From the NCBI GenBank assembly GCA_026225945.1, contig JAMJFZ010001868.1:2172001-2236000 (forward strand): 64,000 nt of DNA, written 5' to 3'. Source of the DNA: Cricetomys ansorgei (lineage: Eukaryota; Chordata; Mammalia; Rodentia; Nesomyidae). The notes under the pieces were generated by a model. That model worked only from the letters and a program-made list of their open reading frames with translations. It was not told the origin of the DNA and made no database searches. This document shows, one piece after another, positions 1 to 10,177 of this stretch (positions are counted from its first letter, which is position 1; every line of letters starts with the position of its first letter). Position numbers and translations under genes: made by a program.

Positions 1-760
1 TTAGTTAACCTTAGTTTCATTATAATACAATTTCACTGGATGTAATTGTAAGCTTCGGGTAAGGTACAAAAAGGCACATTAATGTCCACAGCTCTCATCT
101 ATAGTAAGAGTGAGTTTATTCGGGAGCCAAAAATGAATGACTGTGGCCCAGGAACATAGATTTGGATCTCTCCAAATAGCATGGTTCACAATAAAATATA
201 TTGGTTGGAGAAAGTGGAGAAATCCCAGCTACAGGTCTCTGATAGCATGTTTAGCTTCTTGGTGGACATAGGTTTCTATCAAGTTAATACATTCCAAAGG
301 TTTTTATCTGCTTATCAGGATGTGAAGTCTGACAGAGTGGTTTGCAAGGAATGGATCCTTAGGGAGTGCTAAAGATAGCCCAGGATAAATTTGAATTAGG
401 TTCTAGACCTGCAGCATTCCAACCTCTTCAGGTATTGAGGTTTTAGTCACTCAGACTTTGTAGACACAGCTTTTTAGGAATTCTCTTTCACAGTAGACAG
501 ATTCTTTCTGAATCTACCTAATCCCCTAGTTCATAGAGGAGAACTGGTCTCTGAAGGATGCTTTATTTTGTATTCAGGACAGTATCAAATGTCCTAGGTG
601 ATAATTATGTCTTATTGGCAGTTTAATTTCCACATCAAGATGCTCTAGAGCTAGTTCTTTCTGAAAGGACCGTCCATACGGCATTTCAAAGAGGGCCATA
701 TGCTTGAGCTTCCCTTTGGGGCAGCTGTTATTGTGTTTTATGGTTGGTGGTGCAGGGGCA
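1..760. other. Unannotated AT-rich intergenic DNA
   Basis: No recognisable SINE, exon or tandem repeat. The short open frame at 181-372 has no recognisable homology and is the length expected by chance. Confidence 0.5.
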
Positions 761-892
761 TTGAGACAGTCTGTGTAACCTTGGCTGACCTGTAACTGTC
801 GATGTAGACTAGCCTGGCCTCAAATTGACAAGAGATCCTCTTCCTCTGCCTCCCTCTGCTGGGATTAAAGGTGTGTGCCACCACACCAGGCT
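761..892 (-). repeat. B1 SINE
   Basis: Antisense B1 landmarks in order: ttgagacagt, tagactagcctggcctcaa, gggattaaaggtgtg and a ccaccacacc end. Diverged. Confidence 0.9.
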
Positions 893-902
893 GGTTTTTG
901 TT

Positions 903-1003
903 TTTCAGGTAGGGTCTGGAACTGATTACCTAGCTCAGGCTTTCAGAAAGCAAACCCCTTGCCTCAGCCTCCCTGGTGCTGAGATTCCAAGCAGCAGCTA
1001 CCA
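903..1003 (-). repeat. B1-like SINE, degraded
   Basis: Follows the previous B1 directly: aggtagggtctgga, cctcagcctccctggtgctg, gagattcc. An older copy. Confidence 0.55.
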
Positions 1004-1131
1004 GTCCCTACTTTCAGACCACTTAATGGCAGTTCTATCCTGTCACAGTCACTTTTGGACAAAATCTTATCCTACTATAAAAAATAATTTTCATATACAA
1101 GTTCTTTGTAGTTTCTTTACCAAAAGTAGTC

Positions 1132-1270
1132 AAGTCTGGTGGCGCACACATTTAATCTCAGGATTTGGGAGGCAGAGCCAAGCAGAACTCTTGTGCATTT
1201 CCCACAACCTGGTCTACATAGAGTGATCGGGCCAGCTAGAGTCACATGGTGAGACCCTGTCTCAAAACAG
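1132..1270 (+). repeat. B1 SINE
   Basis: ggtggcgcacacatttaat at the 5' end, cctggtctaca in the middle, gagaccctgtctcaaaa at the 3' end. Confidence 0.88.
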
Positions 1271-1878
1271 AAAGTATTTTCATAACTTCCTTTGCATTTC
1301 TCTTCATTACTTATTGATTTGTTTCTGCCTTGTTTTATTCCTTATAGTATGAAACAACTTTTCCTTCAGGACCATGATTATTATATTTGAGCTATGAAGC
1401 TTCGGTTAAAGGAAATCTAACAATGGTACGCCATTTCCACAACAGTTTTACACATACAAAAGAGATAGATCAGGGCTTGATACAAACAACATCCTCTACA
1501 ACTTCATTTAATGTCCTAATGAATTAGAGTGAATTGCAGTATTTATCTCATAGGCTTCAGAACCAGTGTATTTAGTACATTAAAACGTTCTCATCATTGT
1601 ATTGATGAGAACAGAAGATAGACATTTGCTAGGCAGTTCTCCAAAGTAAAGTGACTGGTTTCTTTCTTGGCTAAAAAGCTGGAAATGTCCTTAAAATGTC
1701 TATAGCCTTGTTCTTGCAAGATGACAGAGATGCTAGAAGTACCTAAGCCAAAAGTGTCTCTGGTTTCACCATGTCCAGAGGCTAGAGATGACAGGAGCGG
1801 GGTTAGGTTTTCCTCTCATCTCCTTTCCCTAAAGGAATATTCTTCACTGAAAATCACGGTGAGGACATGACCAAAACC
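1271..1878. other. Unannotated intergenic DNA
   Basis: No recognised element. A short B2-like tail (gagccatttctccagtccct, 1887-1906) follows it. Confidence 0.4.
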
Positions 1879-1912
1879 ACAAGGATGAGCCATTTCTCCA
1901 GTCCCTAAAAAA

Positions 1913-2076
1913 ATGTTTATTTTAAAATTATGTATATATGTGTAGGTGAATACAGGTGGCCCTGGAGGCCAGAGGTATCAAATTCCCCTGGAGCTGGGGG
2001 CAGTTTTAACCCATGTGGGTGCAAGAGCAGGAAGTGCTTTTGCTGTTAAATCATCTTTTCAGCTTCTAGACAGGTT
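1913..2076 (-). repeat. B2/B3 SINE
   Basis: Antisense B2-family order: AT-rich tail, ggccagaggtatcaaattcc, cctggagctgg, catgtgggtgcaagagcagg. The tRNA-derived end is degraded. Confidence 0.75.
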
Positions 2077-3120
2077 TCAAAATGGCTATGAAAGGGTTAA
2101 AGAGGTTATAGGGTTCAAAAAAGTCCGACTAAAGGCATGAGCAGAGAGCTGATACAGATGCAAAGAGTCAATGTAGGTGGTTAGATATTCTTGTAGTTAA
2201 GCCATTTCCTCCTATTGTGACATAACCACCACATCATGAAGCAGCAGCAGCTGTGGTGACATACAGAAAACCTTGGTCTGCAGTCCTTCCAGCAAAACAA
2301 GAGGGGTGGGGAACCCAACAGCTAAGTCTCTGTTAATAGTAATTGGTGGAGGTTACCTTCTCTTGAAGAAAGGGGAGTTCACGATATCCTCACTTGAGAT
2401 TTCTGTCACCATGTCCTCCTGCCCCAGAATACCAATCCGGACCTAGCTGTATGGGGTCTTGGTGACAGAGAATAACAGGAGGGTGAAACTTTTTTGCGAT
2501 GCAGCTGCTCTGGAGTCACCTATACTCCTGTAAGCAACCCAATAAACTCATGGGTTTACCAACATAGACTTGAATAGAATTCTTGCTTTGGTCTGTCAGT
2601 ATCTTATCTGGGGTGAATAGACAGATCTTTCTCTTTTTAGGAAATGTCACACAATAAATCATAACATAAAAAATCCGGTTACAGAGCTGAACTTATGACA
2701 CACAGCTGGGTCTGCAGGAATTCTAGTTTGAGCAGGCAGAGTCAAGCAGGGGAAGCATGCTGAAAGCTCAGGGACAGTTTGTCATCTGATACATATGCCT
2801 GTGACACATATACCACAGGGTCTGTTGCTGGGATGCTGAGCACCACTATACTCTGTGAGATATATAATATATATATATCTTTATATCATCTATGGGAGGG
2901 GTTTTTTGTTGTGTCTAGACCATGACGTCAAAACAATATCAGAAAACACTGCATGCCTAAATGTGCTGCTTTAATCTGAAAGTTTGTTAAGTAGTAATAC
3001 TCTGTAAATACATTATCAGTCTGTGCCTCATGGTTTACATTGCTTAGATGGTGGTTGTTTTATTTCCACAAAAAGTTATGAAGTCATCAAGCTTTATCAT
3101 TTGAACTTAAAACGGAGATT
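2077..3120. other. Unannotated intergenic DNA, possible old LTR remnant
   Basis: No confident SINE. The segment around 2480-2600 includes caacccaataaactcatggg, which looks like the polyadenylation end of a rodent LTR, but I cannot define its limits. A short AT run lies at 2860-2885. Confidence 0.3.
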
Positions 3121-3172
3121 ACTGTTTTTGTTTTTTTTTTAAATGGAGTCACTCAGAGCAATGTACAGCTGC

Positions 3173-3384
3173 AGCAGGACGTTTTGCCAAGAAGTCTTCT
3201 GTCCTGTACAGACTCTTAAGACATGGGAAACAGAACTGGGAACACTATTGGGTTCGTTCCAGTGACAGAAAGAGTTTCCCCCAGGTAGATAAAAGGGAGG
3301 AGATTGTACAGGATGATGGTCCTATTAGGAATAAAAGAGAAGAGTCTGCACAGGACACAAGACTTCTTGGCAAAGCGTCCTGCT
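3173..3384. repeat. 45-bp inverted repeat with 122-bp spacer
   Basis: The left arm 3173-3217 is the reverse complement of the right arm 3340-3384 at 42 of 45 positions. Arm ends are agcaggacg...gactctt and aagagtctg...cgtcctgct. Pairing does not extend inward or outward. A weaker direct similarity (about 19/25) links 3147-3172 and 3422-3450. Not recognised as a known family. Confidence 0.85.
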
Positions 3385-4105
3385 ACATACAGCCTGAAAG
3401 CTACTGTTCCATACAATAAATATTAAGTGACTTAGAGTAGCGTACAGCTCCATCTCCAGGTAGCTCAGGTGAAGAATTTGATTGTCTCCAAGGATTAAAG
3501 ATGACAAAGGCCTTGGTATCCATAGGCTTGAATAAGGTAACCTCAGTGGAGTGATGAAAGAGCTATTAGGAGAGACCACCTCTACCAAAAGAGCCACCAG
3601 ACAAGAAACGTGGGCTTTGGCAGAAAATGGCAACATCATCAACCTTCAGCTGCATCTTCTACCAGAGCTTCCCTTTAGCTGCACTTAAATGGAACACAGA
3701 TTTTGTAGACCATACTACCAGCATCTCAGAGCACAGAGCAGACTAGATGAGGGTGGAGAATTAATTTGTGAGCAAACAACATGATCAACTTGGTAAAGTT
3801 TATATAATTTAGGAAGTATTTGTATTCTAAATGAATAATAAGTAATGGCATAATTAAAATATTGAGTAAGTGCAAGCTAGTTGTGAACATTTAACAGTAA
3901 GTTCTCACACTGGCCAGCCCATGGCCTTTGAGGTGAGCCTAGTGTTAACCAACTCAACAATGACAACTGGGATGCTCAGAAGAGGCCAATTGGAAAAGTA
4001 ACTGGTGATCCCAGTGAGAAATGTGAAACTCATGAGTTACATCTCACTTGTAGCTGTGTATTCCTTGTAAACAGGGAAATTCTGATTATTATTAGTATTA
4101 TTATT
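3385..4105. other. Unannotated intergenic DNA
   Basis: No SINE, tandem repeat or exon recognised. Confidence 0.4.
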
Positions 4106-4220
4106 TTGAGACAAGGTTTGGCCCAAAACTAGATATGATCTCAGGGTGGCCTCAAACTCACAGAGATCCCACCTACCTCTGCCTCCTGAGTGCTAGGATT
4201 AAAGGTGGGCACCATCATGC
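4106..4220 (-). repeat. B1 SINE
   Basis: ttgagacaagg, ggcctcaaactcacagagat, cctctgcctcctgagtgcta, ggattaaaggtgggcacc. Confidence 0.92.
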
Positions 4221-4249
4221 TTTATTTTATTGTTAATTAGTTAATTGGC

Positions 4250-4431
4250 TAATTTTATGTGTATGGATGCTTTGCCCCATGAATGTGCACCACATATGTG
4301 CTTTCTGTCTAGGGTTTCAGATCCTCTGCAATTGGAGTCATAGATTGTTGTGGGCCACCATGTGGGTGCTGGTGAACCTGGTTCTTCTGTAAGAACAAGT
4401 GCTCTTAACTGCTGAACCGTATGTCCATCCC
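4250..4431 (-). repeat. B2/B3 SINE
   Basis: Antisense: ttttatgtgtatggatgctt, cagatcctctgcaattggag, ccaccatgtgggtgctgg, gctcttaactgctgaaccg. Confidence 0.9.
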
Positions 4432-4905
4432 TTGAGCTTTATACAGTATGTACAAATATGTCTTAACACAATGTACTCAAATATGCTCAGAACTCCTTTA
4501 CACTATTTAAAAATATTAAATGGGTATCCTATCTAACAACCCATTAGAAACTAAAACTGACAAAGTGTATGCAAAAGGACAAACGAGTCATGAAGAGGAT
4601 AGGATTTTTTTTTTACTTCAATTCCATTATAGTACCCATGGTGGGTATGTAAATTCAATTTACTATGTACTGAAGTAGCAAGAATCAGTTTTGTATATGG
4701 AAAGGATCTGACTTGTATAATTTCTTTGAGGCAATGACTGTGAAAGCTGGCTTTCCTTTTAATCCCAAAAGAAATTAGACATACCTAGTCACTGTACATT
4801 TGTCAATGACCTATTCAGGAAGTGGCCTGTTAAAAATCTATACTGGGGAGAGGGCTTTCGAAACCTGAAAAATTTCCCTTTATCTTTCTGCTTGAAACTG
4901 TCTGA
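4432..4905. other. Unannotated intergenic DNA
   Basis: No recognised element. Confidence 0.4.
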
Positions 4906-5043
4906 GGCTGGATGTGATGGCACGTATCTTAAATCTCAACTCTCAGGCAGAGGCAGGTGGATCTCTGTGAATTTGAGGTCAATCTGGTCTACATAGTGAG
5001 TTCCAGGCCATCCAGGGCTACATAGAGACTGTCTCAAAAAAGG
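4906..5043 (+). repeat. B1 SINE
   Basis: ggctggatgtgatggcacg, cagaggcaggtggatctctg, gagttccaggccatccagg, then a ctcaaaaaa tail. Confidence 0.92.
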
Positions 5044-5149
5044 GAAACAAAACCACAAGAAACAAACAAAACACACTAAAACATTCATTATTATAGTGTT
5101 AATTAATAGGTAGGTAGATACATTTACTTTCTTTCTTTTTTTTTTTTGG

Positions 5150-5231
5150 ACAGGTTCTCAAATAGCCCAGGATGGCTTCCTGCTTTCATCTCTCAAGTGC
5201 TGAGATTATAGTTGTGCCATCATCTCCAATA
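5150..5231 (-). repeat. B1-like SINE fragment
   Basis: ggacaggttctcaaatagcc, then ctcaagtgctgagattatag. Diverged and short. Confidence 0.5.
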
Positions 5232-5364
5232 TTTTCTAGAAATCAGAATTTTCTGTTAGAAGTTGAATTTTATTGCTGACAAAAAAAAAAAAAAGTCTGC
5301 CACTTGTAGTTATTTGCATCAGAATGACAGGCAATCTTATTCTTTTTCATTTTTTTGTGATGTT

Positions 5365-5431
5365 GGTGGTCAAACATAGGGAATGTGCACGCGAGGAAAG
5401 TGCTGTGCCACAGAGCTATTTCCCAATCTCC
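5365..5431 (-). repeat. ID SINE
   Basis: Antisense of the alanine-tRNA-like ID core: ggtcaaacatagggaatg, aagtgctgtgccacagagct. Confidence 0.65.
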
Positions 5432-5632
5432 CTCTTCCCTTTAGATTAAATATCTACTAAATAACCCAGTTTGCATGAATACAGCATGCTGTAGTCACCA
5501 ATGCCAGTAAACATTGTGTCTTGTGAATAAAGTAGCTTTTAGTTCCCAACTCAATTGCACAAATACTTTACCATAGATTTTGTTAAAGTACCATATTCCC
5601 ATATAATCACAGAGAATATTAAGAAAACAATC

Positions 5633-5744
5633 TCCAGGCAAGTGTGGAGTTACATGTCTAAAATCCCTGTATTTGGGAAGCTGATGCAGGAGGACCACAA
5701 GTTGGAGATCAGCTTGGGCTACACATTGAGACCCTGCCTCAAGT
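5633..5744 (+). repeat. B1/PB1-type SINE
   Basis: gtatttgggaagctgatgca, cagcttgggctacacattga, gaccctgcctcaag. An older B1-family form. Confidence 0.7.
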
Positions 5745-5796
5745 AAGCAAAAATATACAGTAATACAAGAGGATGAACATTCGCTTACCTTTCAAT

Positions 5797-5955
5797 CTAT
5801 TTATTTGTGTGTGTTATGTGTGTATGTGTGTGCATGCCAAGGGGGCATGTGTGGAAATAAGAGACAAGAGTCAGTTCTTTCCTACCATGCGAGTTGAGGG
5901 GACAGAACTCAATTGTCAGGCTCAGCACTCACTGATAGGCCTTAACCTACTTTGC
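5797..5955 (-). repeat. B3/B2 SINE
   Basis: GT-rich start with a following tctttcctaccatgcgagtt, gacagaactcaattgtcagg, ctcagcactcactgataggc, all in antisense B3 order. Confidence 0.65.
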
Positions 5956-6331
5956 TTTCCCCAAATACAGAAGTTTCTCAAAGATGGCTACCACTGTTCA
6001 GTTGCTTACATTTTTTAAGTGCTACTTAAAGATTCACAAGCATTACATATACAGGCGTAATCAACTCTGTCACATAAATGGTAGTATATTAATAAAATAT
6101 GAACTACATTGCATAGTTGTTTGTTATAGCTTGGGCATGAAGTATCTCTATGAAAACATTCATATTTTGAAGACTTGGTCCCCAGTTAATGAATCCAGTC
6201 TTTGAGTGGCAGTTGGATCATGAGGGCACTGACCTAATAAATATATTCATCTAATGATAGATTCATAATTCCATTTCATTATCAAAGATTGAAGGTGGTG
6301 CTAGAGGCAGTAGTTTACTAAAGGTAGATCT

Positions 6332-6373
6332 AGGGGATGGTGAGATGGCTCAGTGGGTAAAGCTGGTTGCTGC
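6332..6373 (+). repeat. B3 SINE, 5' half (interrupted)
   Basis: ggggatggtgagatggctca, gtgggtaaagctggttgctg. Its continuation is found at 6804, after a 430-bp insertion. Confidence 0.75.
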
Positions 6374-6803
6374 TGTAGAAATACCAAATTTGAGTCTTTT
6401 TTTATCAAATACTGTAGAACTTGTATTTACAACAAGGACCTCCAGTGTTTTTACCCCCCCCCCCACCTTATAAGACTTTTATGCAAATGTTTTAATCCTC
6501 CCTTTGTTTACATAAAGGTCCAAGGCTTGCAGTATTCCAGGAATTTGATGGCCTGGAGCAGTGACCCGCTTTCCCTTTCCTTCATTTCCTGTGCATCAAT
6601 TCCTTTCATGCCAATTATATTAAGACTGTGAGGTGGTACCCTAGGCAGCCTGAGTTAGAATAAAAACCAAATGTACTTCCTGTCTCAGTGTGTTCATGCT
6701 TCTGAGCAGACCTTATTGATCAAGAGTAAAGTTTGCCTTCTCCGGACACCTCAGTTGGAATGGGGGCTTTTCTTTTTTTTCCAACTCTGAACTTATTTCT
6801 AAC
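6374..6803 (+). mobile_element. Probable solo LTR inserted in a B3 SINE
   Basis: The segment separates the two halves of one B3 copy and begins TGTAGAA. It has LTR size (430 bp), a TATA-like ccttataagac, and gagtaaagtttgcc as a degraded polyadenylation signal near its right end. The flanks gctgc and cctgc could be a decayed 5-bp target duplication. The right end reads taac, not CA, so the call is inferred from the nesting. No coding capacity. Confidence 0.45.
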
Positions 6804-6935
6804 CCTGCCAAGCCTGAAGACCTGAGTTCAACCTCTGGACACCATGGTAGAGAGGACTGACTCCTGGAGCTGTCTCCCTGACCTCCACATGCCTGCTGTG
6901 GCATAAACACGCACTGGCGCACCCCCAACCCCACT
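6804..6935 (+). repeat. B3 SINE, 3' half
   Basis: ctgccaagcctgaagacctg, agttcaacctctggacacc, gactgactcctggagctgtc, ctgacctccacatgcctgct. Confidence 0.78.
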
Positions 6936-7133
6936 CCCAATCCTACCACTGACTCTCCCACATATCTAGTTTTTCCTTTTGGAATAATTTTCTTTAAAAA
7001 AGAATCTTTTTGAGTGAAGGTCTTGATATTATTGGGGTCACTTTTGAGGATTTTTAGTTTCATTAATAGAAGAATTTAAAATGGACTCAAACGGAAAAAG
7101 AAAGGTAACTTTATTACTGTTTTACAAAAAAGA

Positions 7134-7250
7134 CATGTCTTTAATCCCAGCACTCAGGAGGCAAGGCAGATAGATCTTTTAAGTGTGGCCAACCTGATCT
7201 GCCTCTGAGCTCCAAGCCTGTCAAAGCTACAGGGAGACCCTGTCTCAAAG
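7134..7250 (+). repeat. B1 SINE, 5'-truncated
   Basis: catgtctttaatcccagcac, aggaggcaaggcagatagat, gggagaccctgtctcaaag. Confidence 0.82.
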
Positions 7251-7717
7251 AACAAAAACAAAAAGAATAACCCCAAGGCAGGCAAGCTCTAAACTTCAGC
7301 AGCTAGCTGGAGGAGATATGGGGGAAAAAAAAAAAGCCATGTCATCTAAGGTGACATGGAAGTCAGATACATGGAGAATAAGCAGCAATACAGTGGGAAG
7401 CTTTATTGAAAAAGTAAGGAAACCCAAAATGTTGGGGGGGAAGAACCCAAGTATTAGGGAAAAGCATGCTTAGCAAACAGAAAGAAGTAAAATTAAACTT
7501 TTCTGAGTAATTCAGAAACTTTTGGCTCTCAGCTGCTAAGCTACTGCACTAGGGATGGAGATTCTGGGAAGGAAAATACAGCATCTCATTAAAGAGCTAA
7601 TTATTCTGCCCATCTCATTAGTATGGCTTAAGGTGGTCCTTTAGCCAAAGTGACTGAACCCACCCAGCTGGAATATCAGGTCTCCACCCAGACCAGAGAT
7701 TCCATTCTCTTGACCAG
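7251..7717. other. Unannotated intergenic DNA
   Basis: Contains short A runs and a G run at 7434-7441. No element recognised. A degraded B1-like trace (gggctgacctcaaactccc) lies just to the right at 7736-7808. Confidence 0.35.
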
Positions 7718-8060
7718 AAGTTTTTTTATCCTCTGGGCTGACCTCAAACTCCCGTGCCCTAGCTCACCAAGTAGGTGGGGTTACCGGAGTAAGCCATCAA
7801 GCCCAGCTTAGAATTAATAAATTGCAAAGATAGTAGAGATTTTTGTGTGCTCTTTACTCACCTTTTGTTAATGTGAACATTGTAAATTGCCATGGTGCTT
7901 TGCCAAAGTTAAGACATTCACATTGTTATAATACTATCCATGAAATTATTCAGACATCATTAGTTACACCCTTTTGGTTCTCTAGAATGCTAATAGAATG
8001 AATTCCAAAAATGGGATTGCAGTTAAATGGCAACTTGCATTAAAACATTCACACACCTGA

Positions 8061-8166
8061 GCCTGGTGTGGTAACGCCTGTCTGTAGTCTGAGCATTAGG
8101 GATGCTGAGTCAGAAAAGGTTTCAGTTTGTGGTTAGCCTGGGTTGTATACTGAGAGCCTGTCTAAA
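8061..8166 (+). repeat. B1/PB1-type SINE
   Basis: gcctggtgtggtaacgcctg, gcattagggatgctgagtca, gagagcctgtctaaaaaca, then a CA tail. Confidence 0.7.
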
Positions 8167-8180
8167 AACACACACACACA

Positions 8181-8255
8181 ACCTGGCTGTGTTGCAGGCC
8201 ACTCATAGTGCACATACTTGGCATGAACAGGCCCTGGGTTCAAGCTTCAGCATAG
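8181..8255 (+). repeat. ID-type SINE fragment
   Basis: gcatgaacaggccctgggtt, caagcttcagcatagaaaa: the B-box half of an ID element. Confidence 0.55.
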
Positions 8256-8695
8256 AAAAAAATATTACCAAGTTCCTTTCTTTCAAAGAAATAATCAGAC
8301 CTTTATAACTCAGCCCCTCCCAACTCCCCACCCCCGTTTGCGTATAAGTTTCTTAAGGTTAGGCAGAGTGTGATAAAAAGTGTTTTAAGTCGTATTGGCA
8401 CAGATACCCACAGCATTTCTAGATTTATATTACGGCAAAAATCTTCGTAATGTTTACTTGTACACTAGCTGACCACCGCCTTATAAACCGCTAGGGGGCT
8501 CTGCTACAAGAGTTTTTATAATTTATGTCAGTCTACTCAGGGAAATATTTTGAGATGATGTTTCAGAATTGTGAACTCTTAGAAGTCTAAACAACCTTCT
8601 TATTTCACAGATGAGGAAACCGAAGTAGGCAATAGATGTGGCATGGGAGAAAACTGGGAGTAAAAAAAAAAAATCCTCTCTTGGTTCCTGCACCA

Positions 8696-8767
8696 CTCTC
8701 AGATTGGTCTGGAACTCACGATCTTCCTACTTCCAAATCCCGAGTTCTGGGATTACAAGAATCACAG
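8696..8767 (-). repeat. B1-like SINE fragment
   Basis: attggtctggaactcacgat, gagttctgggattacaagaa. Confidence 0.55.
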
Positions 8768-9116
8768 CTCGTATAATACAATATTTAACTTGTTAGGTGT
8801 AGTAAGAAATGAAACAAACTCCTAAAATAACACCTTCATTATTTAAAAATGTTATTTTTCAAGGCACCTCTCAACACCCATACTATATTATTTGCTTTAA
8901 CTCTACTAACCACTTTCAAATCGCCTTTCAATGTTATTGTTCATTCAGAACATTTTATTCGTCTTTTTTTCTCCACTCAATAATATTAATCCACTGCTTA
9001 TTGAAAGCTACCAGAGTCGAACACATTTGTAGGTCTAAAGCTCCTTTGTCCTCCCAAGGAGCGTCTATTTCTCCAACTTCCACTATAATACATACAGATT
9101 TTCACACTACTTAATT
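8768..9116. other. Unannotated intergenic DNA
   Basis: No recognised element. A 101-codon open frame at 8809-9114 has no recognisable motif. Confidence 0.35.
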
Positions 9117-9272
9117 CAGTAGTTCTCACAGCGTCGACGATGAAACGCCAGCAGCAAAGAGCTTGCTAGGAATGCAAATTCTTAGGCCCATCCACACTCT
9201 AGGGATCGGTCCTAGCAATCGTTATAACAAGCTCTCCAGGGATTCCGAAGCACATTCAAGTTTGGAAAACAT
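9117..9272 (-). mobile_element. MER5A-like hAT (Charlie) DNA-transposon relic
   Basis: cagtagttctcacagcgtc at the left, aggaatgcaaattcttaggc in the middle, then gttataacaagctctccagg and agtttggaaaac at the right, as in the mammal-wide MER5A non-autonomous element. Diverged, as expected for a relic older than the rodent radiation. Just upstream of the CpG island. Confidence 0.75.
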
Positions 9273-9769
9273 GTTAGTTCTACGGCTCAGCATTCATTAT
9301 CTGAAGAGGTCAGAGATTAACTCCTGGCTTGTAAACCCACCACAGGCCTCTCTCCCTGACATACCTGTACCCAGTACAACCAGTGGGATCCAACCACTAC
9401 ACAGCCTTAATATATCTGTAATACCTGAGATGACCGAATAATAGTTGCGTTATCATGGTTCCAGAACAAAAGTTACGGCAGTGGATTTCCCGGGGCTTTA
9501 CCAACGGACGCCGGGCAGGACCGAGTTCCTGCATGGCTTTTTCCTCGGCTAGACACAGGGAGGCCACCTCAAGCCCGTGGGTTCTGGGTCTGGCAGAGTG
9601 AGAGCGGGGCTCAGGCCGGGTGGGGCCGGGGGAGCCCGCCAGGTCGGGCTCCACCTCGGGTCGGAGGCTGAGGAACGTAAAAAGGGGCGAAGGGGCAGGG
9701 GCAGGCTCGCCAGGTCTAGACCCCGCTGACCCGCGCGGAAGCCGCACCCCCACGACCCAGACGCCGGCA

Positions 9770-9779
9770 GGGGCGGAGC
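9770..9779 (+). promoter_or_regulatory. GC box (Sp1/KLF-type)
   Basis: ggggcggagc matches the GC-box consensus, inside the CpG island and upstream of the NRF1 and YY1 sites. Confidence 0.45.
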
Positions 9780-9806
9780 CACGCGGCCGAAGCCCCGGCT
9801 GAGACG

Positions 9807-9835
9807 CGCGGCGCGGCGCGGCGCGGCGCGGCGCG
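9807..9835. repeat. GCGCG pentamer run in the promoter
   Basis: About six tandem gcgcg units (gcgcggcgcg...) about 70-100 bp upstream of the NRF1 palindrome. A short CpG-rich tandem repeat prone to length change. Confidence 0.8.
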
Positions 9836-9901
9836 GGCTCGCTGCTGAGACGTATGGGGCTGCCACTGGAGCGGCTGCGCCGCCCGCCCGGGTCAGCGTG
9901 G

Positions 9902-9913
9902 TGCGCATGCGCG
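9902..9913. promoter_or_regulatory. Ube2k: NRF1-type palindrome
   Basis: A perfect TGCGCATGCGCG core, the standard NRF1 recognition sequence, about 200 bp upstream of the ATG. NRF1 sites cluster just upstream of start sites in CpG-island promoters. Occupancy is inferred. Confidence 0.7.
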
Positions 9914-9921
9914 GACCCGGC

Positions 9922-9930
9922 GCCATTTTG
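9922..9930. promoter_or_regulatory. Ube2k: YY1 motif (GCCATTTTG)
   Basis: Reads gccattttg on + (CAAAATGGC on -), the YY1 core. Sites of this type usually sit within a few tens of bases of the transcription start, so initiation near 9930-9960 is likely but unproven. Confidence 0.65.
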
Positions 9931-9949
9931 GTGGCCGGGCGCGGAGGTG

Positions 9950-10114
9950 ATTCTACACTGAGGGGGAACGCGGCGGCGAGGGTGGCAGTGGCAGCGTTCG
10001 TGTGCTCGGGTCTGAATCACTGAGGGAGGAGGCAGTGGAGGAAGAGGTGGCGGCGGTGGCGGTGGTCGTAGCGGTGGCGGAGGAGGCGGGTACGAATCAG
10101 CTGCGGGCAGAGAC
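9950..10114 (+). other. Ube2k: Probable Ube2k 5' UTR
   Basis: A stretch rich in GGC/GGT/GGA triplets between the YY1 site and the ATG. It has no upstream ATG and has an in-frame TGA at 10013. The 5' limit is a guess from the YY1 position; no transcript evidence is available. Confidence 0.6.
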
Positions 10115-10177
10115 ATGGCCAACATCGCGGTGCAGCGAATCAAGCGGGAGTTCAAGGAGGTGCTGAAGAGCGAGGAG
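10115..10177 (+). CDS. Ube2k: Ube2k coding exon 1 (residues 1-21)
   Basis: Encodes the N-terminal helix of the UBC fold, starting [13 protein letters not shown] and ending at Glu21 in phase 0. The start has a good Kozak context (G at -3, G at +4). Lys14, a known SUMO-acceptor site in UBE2K, is in this exon. The donor reads GAG|gtcaga: it has the invariant GT but a C at +3, where a purine is preferred, so it is weaker than average. If the donor were skipped, the frame would stay open to a stop at 10427-10429, giving a 104-residue truncated product. Confidence 0.97.

Noticed and set aside
6713..7063. 116-codon minus-strand frame
   Set aside because: Spans the right end of the LTR-like insert, the B3 3' half and flanking DNA; no domain.
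1..9470. Neighbouring gene (Smim14 is the expected upstream neighbour in mammals)
   Set aside because: No exon of it could be recognised in the window; mentioned only from known synteny.
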